Assembly (NCBI RefSeq): GCF_014898055.3
Contig: NW_023601104.1
Coordinates: 81,017,106 to 81,081,105, forward strand
Length of the DNA stretch: 64,000 bases
Direction: 5' to 3'
Origin: Talpa occidentalis
Taxonomy: Eukaryota > Chordata > Mammalia > Eulipotyphla > Talpidae
Below, one piece after another: positions 37,401 through 52,400 of this stretch (within the stretch, counting starts at the first letter, position 1; each line of letters starts with the position of its first letter). A model generated the notes under the pieces. That model did not search any database and was not told the origin of the DNA. It saw only the letters and a program-made list of their open reading frames with translations. The position numbers and the translations under genes were made by a program.

Positions 37401-40400
37401 ACCTAATCATCTCAGAGTTTCTCCTTCTACCTCAAAAATTTCACTATTCTCAAGGTGTTCTTAAGGCTACCAAGTGATTATTAAATAAATGCTTTCTCAA
37501 GCCAAAGACACAATTCATTTTTCTTGAGAAAAACTATCACACACAGACAAAAGTTAACAGATTTGAGATTCTAAAATATGCTGCCACTTCTAAACCTTCA
37601 AGTAATCAAAATTTTACCTGTAGTAACATTTTCCAATCTGCACTTTCCACCACCAGTCCTTGTACTGAGAATGCTCTGTAGAAAGGGCAGCCAAATCCAA
37701 AGCCTTTGAAAACAATTCATTTTCGATTAGGATTTTCTTTTCTAACAATAAACAGAAACCATAAATAATGAAATAAGCCATGTAATTAGCATCGATCAAA
37801 ACATGCACTAGAAATCAGAAGCTCAGGGTTGCTCGTGTTTCCAGATGGCCCCACCAATTTTCCCTAAATAATCAGTTCCAGACCAGAGGGCTGACAGCAG
37901 ATGAGAAATAAACACTGATCAAGGGAAGCAAATGTACAATATATTTTAATACAATTTTAATCATCAAATAAAAATTTCCTATTTAAAAAATCCATTAAGT
38001 TTTCACCTTCTCCCCACCAAAATGCCTCCGAACAGAGGTGGGCAAGCCTTTGGTGGGTTATCCAGGTTCATTGCAGGCCACACTTTAAAGACAGATGTAG
38101 GGAAATAGAAAAAGATAAGCAAGCAGACAGACAAAGGTTTAACAGGATCACAAAGGGTGACAGGAGCCAAGGTCGCTGAGTAGTGGCCCTTCTTGGTCAC
38201 CATTGTTGCATTATTCAGACATCACCTTACATTTAAAAAAATCTAAGGGCCAGGCTTTCCTCAGCTGCAAGTTGAAAAAGATCTTCATTGCTTTCATATT
38301 TTCCATCAGTGATTGATCCCTTTCTAATGTCTTCTAGTTTGTTCCTCCCAGTGGTCATTCAGGATCAGACAAGAGATGACTAAATAGGAACTAGGGTTTT
38401 GCACAGAGGAAGTGGGAAACATCTGGACAAAGAGCAAAGTGTAAGTCAATCTTACACAAATTGAAGCTCATGTAAAGATTTGGTGAATTAAAATTTAGTT
38501 ATTAGAAGAGACTTCTGATTCTTTATAATATTTATTCTTTCTCTCAAGGTTTAAAAGCGTTTATTCTTTCTTCAGTATCAGTATGACCATGATATCCAAA
38601 GCTCAGTTACAATAAGTATTATGCTTTCAGTTATCTCAGACTGCATGCCCTTATTATTGTCCATTTCTTAATATTAATGCTTTTCTGAAATGAATCCCAG
38701 AAGAGTTCTTTGCATCTTTACTGTAAAATTCATAACTTCTCTCGTGTTGCTCATCTTCTCTTGCTCCAGGGGAGATTTCTAAATATGCATACTACTTACA
38801 AAGGAATGGTGTCACCATGCTGGGGTTCTAATGGACTTGAAAAATCAACACATCTACTTGCAAACTATGGAAATTAAAAACAAGCCACATACTATTTTCA
38901 TATGCTTATTTTTCATTTTTCCCCAAGCCAAAAATAAAAATGGATGCAAAAAATAAGGAAAAGAGTATAATTTCAATTATTATTATCTCTGGAAACACCT
39001 GAAAATGTATTTTCAGTCAATTCAATTCAGTACATGGTAAATATCTGAATATGTTAATTTCTAACTTTATTTTTATAAAGACCTTTTCCAGCAAATAGAT
39101 CATATTCATTCCATATAACTGACCTTATATTTTTTGGAAAAATATGCCTTTTTTTACATATACTAATTTCTGAAAGTTGGACTTAGTACTTTTTAGTACA
39201 GCACAATCTTGCTGATTTTGCTATTAGATATGGTATTGAAAACAAGTCTTCTATGTAGGAACCATATTTGTGCTAAGCCCATTAAACAAATATGAATTTT
39301 GATATAGAATAAAAATGGTAAAGAAATTACATTTTATGAACATTCTCACGTGAGAACTGAGGCTGCATTAGACAAAACCATTGGTAACAATTTCAAATGC
39401 ACCTTAAGTTCCCTGAGGACGGGAATCCCTCTTACCCATTTGTATGGCATGTTACTACACTCCAAAGATGCACTCAAGAATTATTTATTGGTTGAATTAA
39501 TTCTTTTCATTGTTTCTGATTTACATTGAAAATAAGAACCAAACAAAACTATCACAGTAGTAAGATTCTTTAGTAAACACTATTAACATTTTTAAATGGT
39601 GATAAAAGTTCTTCAAAGTCTTTCCCACTTTTTTAAAATAAAAGACCATCTACTTAAATTTAAGGATCTTTGAATAATTTAATTAACCCAGTATCTAAAT
39701 ATTAATAAACGTCTAGAATTTCATAAATAAAAGATATAAGTTTATAAAAGTTCATAAGTAGAGGGGAGCTTGACATTTAGACAATATAATGTTTATAAAT
39801 ATGACCAACTGGGTGTCCCAGTGAATTTCATGTGTATTAGTACTCCAACCAGTAATATTTAAAACAAATAAGTCATCCTTTCACTATTGGTACAGTTGCA
39901 ACAAATTCAGGATGATGAAATTAAAGAGCATATGGAAATAAAGATTCCAGAATCACCAACCCACATGCCACTCTCATTTTGTCAATACTGCCAATGTCAC
40001 CCCAAAAATGGGAGGGTGGAAGAGGAGTTATTAAGAACACAAATGCAGAAGTTCAGTTTTCCATAGAGCAAATTTACTTTTTCCTGACATTTAAATACTT
40101 CTTTATAATACCCTCTATGTTTATCTACAGTATTTATCTTTAGACAAATATAGAATCACCAGCCCATATGCCACTTTAGTTTTATCAATATTGACCCCCA
40201 GAAATGGGAAAAGTGTTAACTCAAAGGCAGAACTATAGTTTTTCATGGAAAAGCAATTCTTTCTTAACATTTAAATACCACTCACAGTATTCTCTACACT
40301 TGTCTACAGTATTCTCCATCTTCGTGTGAAAGTTACTTACAAAGAAATTTGGAGGAAGCCCAAAATAACTAGTATAAATGTACCTCTGATCTCCTAAACA

Positions 40401-43400
40401 TGCTAAAAATGACTTGCTTTTCTCTTTTTTCAGCTAAAGCTAAAAAATATACAAAAGGCATAAAAATGCATGCTTGTGTTCATAATATAAAACCTCTTTC
40501 CGTTCAGAAAATAACATCTGTGATAAATTCTAAATGACATTTTAATGGAATAATATGATCTATCAGAGAACTATAATGTGGCAAGCCCAAAACAGAGCAA
40601 GAAAACAGGCACATCTGTCTACTCAGTAGTCCCAGCACCCACCACAGTGCCAATATGTCAGCACTCAGTAGTTATTTTAAAAAAATAACCCAATTGGAGT
40701 CTCCCTGGTAGTGTAGGGGTTAAGTCTCAGCACTATCACCTGGACAGCCTGAGTTCTAACCCAGCCAGGGAGCTAATCCACATATGGCACAGCAGACCTT
40801 TCCTGCCTCTCCCACTGCTCCCCTTATTTGTGTATTTCAGTAGGTCTGCCTGTTCTGCTCCCCACTCTGTCTCTGGTGAATCCTCTCATCCCCCTGTACC
40901 TCTGGCCTATAACCCAGTTATTCTAATAAAAACAATTATTTGTTAAAAACTCTCCTTTCTCCATTGAATAGCTTCTGTACCCTTATAAAAAATAAATAAA
41001 ATAAAAAATAACCCAATCAATAAATTAATGAATGAGAAGAAAACCATGAACAGCACATTTCACTAAATAAAAACAAATTGCTTAATTTTGTGTTCTATAC
41101 AAAAATGTGTATGTATTAGTAACAAACATGAAAATAGCAAAAGAGATAGAATTATAAGCATTTTAATACATTTTTGATCCTAATTTATAACTAAATTAAT
41201 AAATGAAAAGTTGTTAAAACATTATTAAAATTTTTGGGGAAAAACAGCAAAGTTAGAATTAATCTCCATTAGTGCCAGGAGGTGTAGCTATTTTATTTTC
41301 TGTTGCAATCCATGCTAGTGGCACAACGAGCACATTCAACAAATATTTGTAGAATTAATACATTGAACCTCATATTATTTTCATTTTTAAGTAGTATCTT
41401 TTAACATGTCATAAGTATTTTTTTTAAGTTAGAATTCTACTTACATACTGAATAATATTGTTGACTCAACATTCTATTTTTTGTTTCTACCTTATTTTTA
41501 TAATGATGATTTTTAAAGGTTATATAAAATTCCAGCATGCAATTTTATTATAACTTACAAACTCATCTTCTATCACTTAGGTTACTTTTCAGGTTGTTTT
41601 GTTATAACAACTAATGCTACACTAAATATTTTTGCCAATATAGCACTTTACTTTTTCATGATTTCTTGAGAAGTAAAATTACAGAAACAAAATGAATAAG
41701 TATCTTTATAGCTACCTATCATATAGTAGTGTTTTCCTATTACTGTACCATTCAAAATCTATTCCATTATTTTTTTCAAATTTCATGTATGTAAAATTGT
41801 AGGTCCAAAGTTTCTTTATTTTACATTTTTGTTATTAGTAAAAAAAATGTATCTCCAATATGTTTAACTAGCATTTTCCCTAATGTAAACTTTCTTTTTT
41901 TTTTTTTTAAATAGAGGCATGTTTTATTTATTTATTTGTTTGTTTGTTTTGTTTATACAAGCACTGGGTACAATCAGAAGCGCGGGAGGGTGAGAGAATT
42001 CACCAGAGCCAGAGCGGGGAGCAGAACAGGCAGAAAGACCGAGGTACACTGCTGAGGGGAGCAGCGGGCAGCAGGAGAGGTCTGCGCGCCATGTGGGACC
42101 CTCCTCCAGTGTCTGGGGAGCAGCCGGGGATAGAACCGGCGCCGCAGAGGCCGCAGGGAGCTTGGCAACCCAGCACTCAACCGCTGCGCCACCGGGAGGC
42201 CCTCTAATGTAAACTTTCTTTTGATCATTTCCACAAGAATTTTTCTAACAAATTCAGACAGAGTTTTCTTTATATTTGACAAATGCTATTTTTTTTTTTT
42301 TGGCTTTATAAAGGCAGTGTTTATCTTCACATTTTAATTTATTGAATTTATACAATCAATAAAATTGTATTGATTTACCATTGGTTTACAAAACTATTTA
42401 ATTTTTAGGATTAAAGCTTCACACCCCCAATATGTGTATAAGTCTCACCACAACTACCACCAAAGTTCTACTGCCATTCCCACCAGCCAACTGATGCCCT
42501 CTGCCCTTTCCTCCCATCCTTCTCCCCCTTCCCTCTGATAACCACCATATTTTTCAGAGTCTAAGAGTCACTTTTGCTGTAAACACTAACTTTAAAAGCA
42601 CACTTAATGTATCTATGTCACCCTTCTTTTGCCCTATATAAGTTTTGTTTCTCTTCACTCTATAGAGTCATATTTAAAACAGTAATTCTTTTCCTTTGTG
42701 ACTGCTTCATAAGTCCAACCAAATCTATAAAATATCCTATTGTTAGCTAATTTAAATTTGTTTTATTGTTCACTGGTCAAAAATTCAAAAGAATGACTTG
42801 AAGCAAAGATGTTTCAAAAAGAGTGAAAATTGTGCCCAAAGTTGATTGTTTCTAGTATATTGAGTCTTTCACTATTTCTATAAATAAAAACATAAAATTT
42901 ATAAACGGTTCTCAACAGTATTTTGTATTGCTTTCCTATTCCTGATATATTTGAATTATTTTTATCGTCTCTTTTCTCTTAATTTGTTGATTTCCTTCAT
43001 CAAGCCAGAGGACACACACCCCCAACCCTTCTTGTTAGTTTAAGTAGAGTTCTATCTCTTAAGCCCTATTAATACTCCCAGTTGTATTTTCCTACATTAG
43101 AACACCTAGCACTAAAGTCTGCTGTGAACCATTGGTCTTCAAACTATATTCTATATAGTAGTTCCCAATTCTGGCTGAAAATATTCTGCGGAACTTTTAT
43201 TAACAACAGATTTACTGGATATACTTTTGGGGATTCTGATTCAGGAAGTTAGCATAGATTCAGTAATTCATTACTTTAAAATTCTCCTAGTAATTCACAT
43301 CATTCTGATTTAGGAGGTACACAGCAGTCCTGGAATTTGGGAGACAGGCATGCAGGAGGTGGAGGTGCAGAGAGCAAGGAGAAGGCACAGTGGTATGTGT

Positions 43401-46400
43401 TTTTACTCTGCCACTTCTGCTTCATCAAGCAGCTCCATTTTGGACTGTCTTATGTATTAGGATGGAGGTAAGGTGTTTCATTTGAAGAAAATAGCTTTGC
43501 TGCTTAAACAAAAACATTGAAACTCACTGTTCTGTTTGTTTAAGATCAAACTCTGTAAAATCAAGGTACATGAAAAACTCCAAAAGCATTTATAATACAT
43601 ATTACGTAAAGGTTAAAGTCTGCTCTCCTTCAAATCTTTCAAATATAAGCTCCGTTAGTGCAGAGCATAAATCCTGTTTGTTTTCAATGTAGCTGCTATC
43701 CCTCAACCTTCTGTAAATGCCAAGATGTAGAACAACATTCTCAAGGTGAGTCTATTAATAAAGGTGTCACCATGACCTACAAACAGCAGACAGAGCTACT
43801 TTCTGAAGCCTTCACTACAACTTTTCCCCTCTCCGAGCGCACTGCAGTCCTGCTGGCCTCCCCACTGTCCCTCAAACGATGCACACAGGCTCCTAGGCAG
43901 GGCTGTGTGGCTAAGGGTCCCCGACTCACTCTCCATGACTGCACAGCTCGTCCCCTTCATTCGCATCCATTTCCCGAGTAGACTTCACTGGCCATCACCT
44001 ACCCCATCCAAAGTAGCACCATCTCTCATGTCATTATTTATTCCCACACCTGCTTCCCATGAAAACCTTTTTGTTTTTATAGTACATGTTAACCCATGAC
44101 AGTGCACATATTTTTGAATTTGCTAAATGTCTGTAGTCCTTTCCCAACCAGAACAGACTCTCCCAAAGACAGAGCTTCTGTCTGCTTGCTTCGCTCTACA
44201 ACTTCAGGGCCTAGAACAGTGCTGACATTCTGCAGCAACTCAAAAAACAGTGAATGAAAGAATAAATCTCTTCAGTCAAAGAATTAATCTCCAAGGAGTC
44301 AAGATGTAGCTTTATGATAGGCTAGTAATTATAGAGATTTGCTCATTTATGGAATGGAATGGTACTTGGGTAGTTCCTTTAATGACAGTGTGACTCAACG
44401 AAGCGTGAGCCAGCTTGGTATTAATGAAAATGGCCTGCACTGACTTTTATTTACAGAAATGTGCATGTTTCTCAAGAGCCCCAACCTTAGTTTCCTCTTT
44501 TTCCTAAACATCACACCCAGCAACACTATGGATCACTACAGTTCATTCTTATATTCCGCTGATCTGCCCTGGCTCTCACTTCACTCATGCCCACGTCTGC
44601 ACACTTACATGAGACACTCCTTTCACTGCCACAGCTTCCAGTGCATGCAGTAGTATCTCCACTTGACTATTTCAAGTGTGAATATTTCATAATTTCAAAC
44701 TCAAAACACATTCAAGTGAATTATTCAGCTTCCTTACAAATGACTTCCTTCCCTAACTACCTTATTACTGTTAGTAAAACCACCCCTCATCTCATGACAC
44801 CTGTAAGAAGCAGATTTGTCCTGTCTGTCTTTCTTCCATATCAAATCAGTCACCAAGTTCTGACACCTTTCTTTGAAACATCTCTTCAATTCTCATTTTT
44901 GACTCTATGGCCTATTTATTTCTCATTCCATATTCTGCTCATATTTTGCCCTTTCTTTACATTATTTTCCCTCTTCCCCAAAAATTCTACTTACTTTGTG
45001 AATCTGTACTAATATTACCCCTTCTGACTTTTTTTCTCTTTGTTACTCAGTAATAAATTCAAAGTTTGACAATTAACCTCTTTAGTTATTTCATTGTCAA
45101 CTTTATTTCCTCAGATAGATTGGCTTGGAGAGGCAGGAAAATATATCATATTTTTATTAGTTTCTTCTAGTACATAGCATTGTGGTTGAGACACAGAAAA
45201 CATAATTGTGAAAAATCTCTTATTTTTTTGAAACTTAATATATGGATATAAAGCTTTTCCCTAACCTAATTGAAAATAAGGAAAAATAATATAGATACTG
45301 TGAATTAACTACATTCAATTTGACAAAATTTGTCAGATTACTGTTCATTTGTATATTAGCATGTAAAAAATGAAACAAATGGTTTTATGGTTATATGCCT
45401 ATAATTGTAAAATTATCTGTTAAGAAGCTACCTAGATGATAACTATTGTCAGAGCTGTGTGATGGGTAACAGGAGGTTACTATACTATTCTTTCTATTTT
45501 GTTTATCTGAAATTTTCTGTCATAAAATATTAAAGGGCCAAGAGGAGGTTCATTACAAAGAAATCAGACATACATGTGTAGACTAAAGGGAAAAAAAATG
45601 GATCAATAATGGTAACTGTAAGTATAAAAAATAAATTTTAACATAAGCATATTCTCCAGTACGCTCAAGTCTCTACATTTTATCCTTTTTTAAAAGGACA
45701 GTTTATGAATTCTTTTTGCCAGAATTGTCTAGCCGTAGTTTCAGTCCCACTTTTCTTTTGGATGTATGATTGCTTTGCTTTTCAATTGTAAGAATATTTC
45801 ATGCATTACGGATATAAACCTATTATCTGGGACATATTATATTACAAATATTCTCTCCTAGTTTTCAGGGGTTTTTTCTGAGTCCCTAAAAGGTTAAGAA
45901 ACACTGCCATGGAGTGTATACTGATGGACAGCTGGCACCGGAAGTGAAGTAATTTTTAATGTGGATTTATTAGACTCAAAAGACCATTTAACCTAAGATG
46001 CCATTTTAATATCTTGTTCTTTAATAAAGATCTGTGTATTCTGTGGCCCAGGCACAGGTCTTCTCACTTCTTTATTTATACAATTTTTCCTACTGAAATT
46101 GACAGTGGATTTACAAGTGTTGGTAACTTTCCAAACTCTATAATTCCATCTGTTTATAAGATAAAGGATAGAACATTTCAGAATCTAAATTCCCAAAGTC
46201 AAAAAGTTATGGTAAAAGAAAGTATTATGAATTTAGAACTTACAGTCTTCACATCATTTTCATGATGAAAAATATATTCAAACAAGGCCTATGAAGGAAA
46301 AAGAATGCCAAAAATACATTAGATTTTATTTTAACAAAAGCACTCTATTGTTATATCAAAACTCAAAGGTCATTTTGACAGCAGCTGAAATCAAAATAAT

Positions 46401-49400
46401 AGGTACTCACTCAAAAGTGCCTCAGATTTATAGGGAACAGTTCTAACCATTATTTGTTATAACCAGCTATTTTAAAATATGGCTATTCACAATTGATTCC
46501 TGTTTTTGCAGAATATAAACTGAAAAAACATCAAATAATTGAATAATTTTTTCATATTATATACTATTTAATTAGAAAGAAACAAATGAAAAGACCAACT
46601 AAAGGGTTGCCATAGGAGACTGAGCCAATTTTCTACATATTACATATATTATACAGTAATGAAGATTCTGATGACAATTTAGACATCGGGAAATGTGGAA
46701 GTTCCTTTAGAAACAAAGCATAATTTCAGTGTAAAATGGGGTGCTTTTTGCTTAATGAGCAGAGGCTGCTAAGTACAGCTGAGCTGAGAATTGTCACTGT
46801 GATGCAGTCACCCAACACTTCGGAATAAACAAGCAAGTACTGGATTACCTCTTGGTGGTACTATGTTTATCCACAATACCATTATTTTACACTTGCAAAG
46901 AGGCAAACCCCTGGAAGCTATCAAGGCTATTAACAGAGAAGGCTTGGAAGCAACCAAAAAAAGAAAAGGTAGTCAAGACAAGGCCCTTTGATGAGAAGAG
47001 GGGCCTAACACTCCCTCTGTTAAGCGTGCAGTTGGTGCTACCATCGCCATGAAGAGGATGTTACAACACCTGAGACAGTGTCAGGGAATCACTACGGACA
47101 CTCTCAGCAATATGAGTCTAATAAGTCAAGGCAAAATGGGGACCAAAGATAGAAACCCTGGTATTATTTCTACAACATAACAATATACAAAATCTAGTTC
47201 AGTCTAAATCTTGTAACATACAACACGTCTGTTCCCGAGCATCTAATTGAGGGAAATGCTTCCATTAACTGCACTCCCAGTTACCACTGGCAGCAATGGT
47301 ACCAACCAGTCGTCCAGTCACCTCGAGTAAATGGCCTAAAGAGGGAGGGCACCAGCTGTTCCATATGCATTGCTTTTAATAAGCTTTAAAATCCTGCTAA
47401 AAGAAGTTGACAGGATTGCTGTCAAAGAAAAACTTCCAACAGCATCTTTATAAGCTGATTTCCTGTCTACCAACTAGCATTTCTTTTTCTGATCTACAGT
47501 TAGTCTACTATGGTTAGTGTCCATTTTTATTTTCCCTGGGTGTTTGATATTTAATAAATATGTCGAGTGCCAACAAAACAGAGATTAGGAATGAACTAGG
47601 CACTCATGCACACAATTCAGAGATTACAGTTAAAGGCTGAACTAAGCACAACGAATTTTCAGAAGATACGTGCTCCTGGCTCTGAATAATTCCAAGGTAT
47701 TCATTCTCAATCTCTCTCTCTCTCTTCAATTTTAAAAAGCATTTAATTTTTGAGTAGCTAGAATTACTAATGTAGTTGGCTTGCCACTATCTGCCTTGAG
47801 TAGTTCTTATTGAGATGCCTGATTAATCACTAATTAGCAGGAGCACAATTTTTTTATCGACAGTCCTAAAATCCTACAAGGATAGAAAATTATTTTCTGA
47901 GAATAGTCCAAAATGAAAAAGAAAAAAAAAATACACACACATAGACGACCTACCAAGCTTCACCAAAATAATGCTGCATATCTGCTTTCTCTACTAAAAA
48001 TCACTGTTCATTGTCAAAAGAAAAAGAATTTCCCATAATAATGGTATATACACTTTTTCTGATTGATTTTCCTTAACTCAAGACTGAGACATTTGCATAT
48101 TAGAGGAAATAAGCATGTACGTTTCAATCAAGACAAGACCCTCCCTGCACACTTCTAACATTAATTCATGATGTAAAATAATGTTAAGCACCTACCTTTG
48201 CCAATTTAGGTTTCTGGGCATATTTTGTTAAATTCAGTCTCGATAAATTTATAAAAGGTCCATCAGGACTGGTAAGCATGGAAGCCTATGGGTAAAAATG
48301 ATAAAAGAAGAAATCTCAAACTTTCTCTTGAAATATAAATCAAGTGCATAAATATAATAAAGACAACATAAAAAGAATCAATTTCAAAAAGCCTTCCATG
48401 GGCCTCCCTGGTGGCATAGCAGCACTGTGAAGCTGTCCAGGCCTCTGCAGCACAGGTTCAATTCCCGGCAGGCCAGGGAGATACCCACATGGCGCGGCAG
48501 ACCTCTCCTGTCTCACCTGCTGCTCCCCTCAGAAGTATTTTCGGTCTGTCTGCCTATTCTGCTCCCTGCTCTGTCTCTGGTGAATCGTCTTACCCTCCCG
48601 CACCTCTGGCGTGTACCCTACTTCTTGTACAAATGAATAAATCTTTGGGGAAAAAAAAAACCTTCCATACAGCTCTCCACTATAACAATAGTGAACAACA
48701 ATGTAACATAACATAAACCTACATTGGTAACACAGGGCTACAGTAAAGTTGACACAACTTACTGTTCCCAGCCTGACAAATCTTCCAGAAGAATTGGTGA
48801 TAGGGCGAGCTGTATAGGCAGTTCTGGGGGTCCTGATGGCCTGCTCCATGGTGCCTGGCCTTCCACTCTGCGTGCTGGGTCTAAGGAAACCTGTTATGGG
48901 TCTTCCGGCTTGAGTGATTGGTCTATGAAGAGTATAAATTGTTCAAACACAGGGAAGATCAATAAGGGAATATTCTCCTGCAGTCTGGTAAGTACTCAGG
49001 GACAGAAGGTATGAAATAGAAGTACACACCTGACAGCTGGACTGGGCCCTCCCGTCTGATTAGTTCCAGGGAGCTTCAAAGAGGTTCCAGGGCCTATGAG
49101 GTCAAATGGCAAATTCAATCTATGTATCACTTATTAATCTGTAAAAACTGTCAGCTAATGTAATTTTCTGAAATATGCTGGCCTGGTAAAACAGACATTA
49201 GCAACAGGAAATATTTTAAGGGAAATGTGTTGAGACTGATGTTGAGAACCTACCATGTTACTTAAGATACCACATTTAATATTCACACTAAGGTAGCATT
49301 AACTCGTTTAGCATAGGCTGAGAGAATTAAGTAAACAGGTCAACCTGTTAATAGGCTGAGATTCGAACACAAGACTAGCAAGCTCTAAAGCCCCAAAGCA

Positions 49401-52400
49401 TCAAAATGATGGGTTCTATACACTTCGTTTCTCATACAAACTTTTTCCATAATAAGGTCATTTGCCCACAATATCTAGAATTTAGATATTTTAATTTCAA
49501 AAGAACAAAACAAGACATTTTAACATAGAACATGTGTATTTTTCCCTCCATTTCTACTGAAGCTTTAATATATACAAATCGTGGGTGTCACAACTCATTA
49601 TTTCAAGCAAGACCTATGTCACAGTAATCATCCTATGCCATTTGCACCAACACACCTGCAAGCTGGGACAGGGCTTCTGTGACAATAATGACAGGCATTC
49701 ACAGCCCAGAATAGCACACCATCATCTCACCTCATGCACCAGAGCCAATCATCTTCAATTATGTCCATGAAGTGAAAGTTTGGCATTACTGTTTTTTTCA
49801 GTCCCCGTTAGAACATGTCTGTTCTTTGGCTGTCTCCTATGTCTAACCTCCCAGATAAACAATCTTCTGATATATTAGACAAATGGTTTAGAAAGAATGC
49901 ATTTTTATAAAATATTTTAAAATGCATAATACAACTTTTATGGGAAAAGTTTTTCAATACATCAATCCCACAAATCTAACATAACTGAATATAATTGAAT
50001 CATGGAGACTCTGTACTGTAAAGCAGAATAGAGACCATTTGCTTCAATTAATGTTTTTTCTTGCTTCATGTACATAGCTTTTTTTAATAAGATTTATTTA
50101 TTTATGCATACAAGAACTGGGGTACAGGCCAGAGATGTCGGAGGTGAGAAGTTTCAACATAGACAGAGTGGGGAACAGAACAGGCAGATGGACTGAAATA
50201 CACTGCTGAGGGGAGCAGCAGGTGAGTCAGGAGAGGTCTGCTGCACCATGTGGGTATCGAACTCGTGCTGCAGTGGCTGCAGATAGCTTCACAGGTTGCG
50301 TCTTAGCCCCTTACGTCACCAGGGAGACATGTATAATGTATAAATCTTGAATCATATATATAATATACAAATGTGTAGGTGTACATATCTAATATCTTCA
50401 ATAAACTATTCCTCTTTCTAATGGCATTTTATTAGTTAACTGAAAACCCAGTGCTTACGTGGTACTTGAGCAATAGCATTTTCATCCAGCATCATTTCTG
50501 CAATCCCTTCCTGATGGACATCAATTTCATCTACATATACCATTTCAGTTAGGGCTCGTGCTTTTAAGATCCAAACTGCCTAAAAAGCAAGGATAAAATA
50601 AAACACATTAAAGAGCATTAGAAGTACTGCATAATCATCTTTTATTATCTGATTGTATATTAAATGTTTACCACTTAATGCATTATACTAACTTTAAGAG
50701 CTATGTCATGAAAATGATACAGGAAAGTTACTAATCCTGAAACAACCAGTATATCAATTACCTAGCAAATACAAGTGTAGTGATTATCTGGTAGATTTTT
50801 AACATGTGTTTTATAAGTAAAAGATCCTTAGAGAGAAAATTTTACTAGAATAACCATTGGAAAACAAACAAACAAAGCTACAACAGCCTCTCCCTGCCTT
50901 CCTTCTTCAGGGCCAAGTCCTTCATGAAGATTTTCCTGATAACTTAACTCTAAACCTCCTTCGCCCTTGTCTTTTTCACAGAGCATTTCTCAAAGAGCAC
51001 TGACTTCACGTTTCCATTACCATGTACTCACATATTTGACAAACATTTTAACGTTAGCCCACTCTACTCCAGAAAATGCAGTTTTTACCTGGCTCATTTT
51101 TTGAATTTTCCATAATACTTATGGAGTTAGTACCCAACAGATATTCCAAAAATGTTGAACTGAAATATGAACAATTTGTCCCAATAAGTAATCAACACAA
51201 TCTCAGTTGCTTTGTGATCTAACCAGTTGAAAGCCTGCTAGAAACTGGGGAAAAATTGGAAAGGATAATAAGGAATCTGGAAAACATAAACATCTGGTAA
51301 ACATATTTAATATGCTTTACCTTGAGAAATTAAGTGGAAAGGTGTACACAATTAAGTATCTTGTTAAACATTTAAACCTACTTTATTAGAAAGTTTATCT
51401 TTCTATGATTCACAAAAGAACAGACACAGAAAACAATAAAGCTTGGTGTCCTGTGGACAATTTGGAGAAAAGGCAACTCCTAAAGCAGAAACATAGCACT
51501 GACTCATGGTAGAGAGGAAGCAGCAGCCAGGGAAACATAGACAGGGTTGGATTCACCACCCTGGGGTCTGGATATGAAGCAGCTGAATGAAGGCAAAGGG
51601 ACTAAAACAGAAACGGGAGAGGCCAGAGGTCCAACAAGTTCACACATAAATTAACCTGGGGTGCATTCACTCTGTCAGTCCATTTATTGAGCGCCTTCTA
51701 ATTATGCAGCATTGTACTAGCTTCTGAGGACACATGAGAGGATCAAACCCTAAATTCCCTGAACACATCACCTACTGGAGTAAATGACAAGGCAAAGGAG
51801 TGCCTGACAGGTGACAAGTGTGTGGTGCAGAAAACAACTGTATGGGAATTAGGAGGTAGAGATGTATTTGTGGGCTGAAGTAACCAAAATGCATAGATAA
51901 AAATCTGTTTTAAAAGAAAAGAAAAATAATATCTTCCAGCTTTCATTTTAGTGGGAATGAAGAAGGCTTTCTTCACAAAAGATTTAGGTTCCTAAAGAGA
52001 AATTCCATTTGGTTAAATGATCGGGTTTTTTGGCTTCTACATTTCTGGTTGAGGTTTATTGGATTCTTATCAGTTTATTTAGAATAAAATATTTCAAATG
52101 TCGTGGAAATTTAACACAACTGAATGAGCAGAGTATGAACTCAAAGAACTAATTTGTTTGTAAAAACAGCAAAAAAATCAATTCCAATTGGAACTGCATC
52201 CAACTGAGGAAACCACCAAAGTGTAGAAACAATTTAAGGTTTTCACTCATAAAAGATCAGGAAAGTTGCCAAAACTATATAGCTATTTTCAAGGGTCAGG
52301 AAAGTTCATCACTGGATGGACTAATGGTTTAACCACAAAGGTGGAAAAAACTAATCCTGATTTAACTTACATACCCACAGATCATATACTCCCCTTAAAG

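Larger units (their letters stand above)
34326..37617 (-). other. TTC8: TTC8 intron 8
   Basis: Contains the (AC)n, an 18-bp-period duplication (35331-35365), a SINE at 36199-36473 and MIR-like pieces at 37060-37205 and 37290-37430. Otherwise unique. Confidence 0.8.
37704..46243 (-). other. TTC8: TTC8 intron 7 (8.5 kb)
   Basis: The largest complete intron. Contains a diverged 0.2-kb tandem duplication, two SINEs, L2 ends, a probable L1 3'UTR and AT-rich unique DNA. No further gene was found. The frames at 43658-43981 and 44587-45012 lack support. Confidence 0.8.

Noticed and set aside
44587..45012. 141-codon frame rich in Phe, Leu and Ser
   Set aside because: Pyrimidine-rich intronic sequence; no homology recognised and no codon bias.
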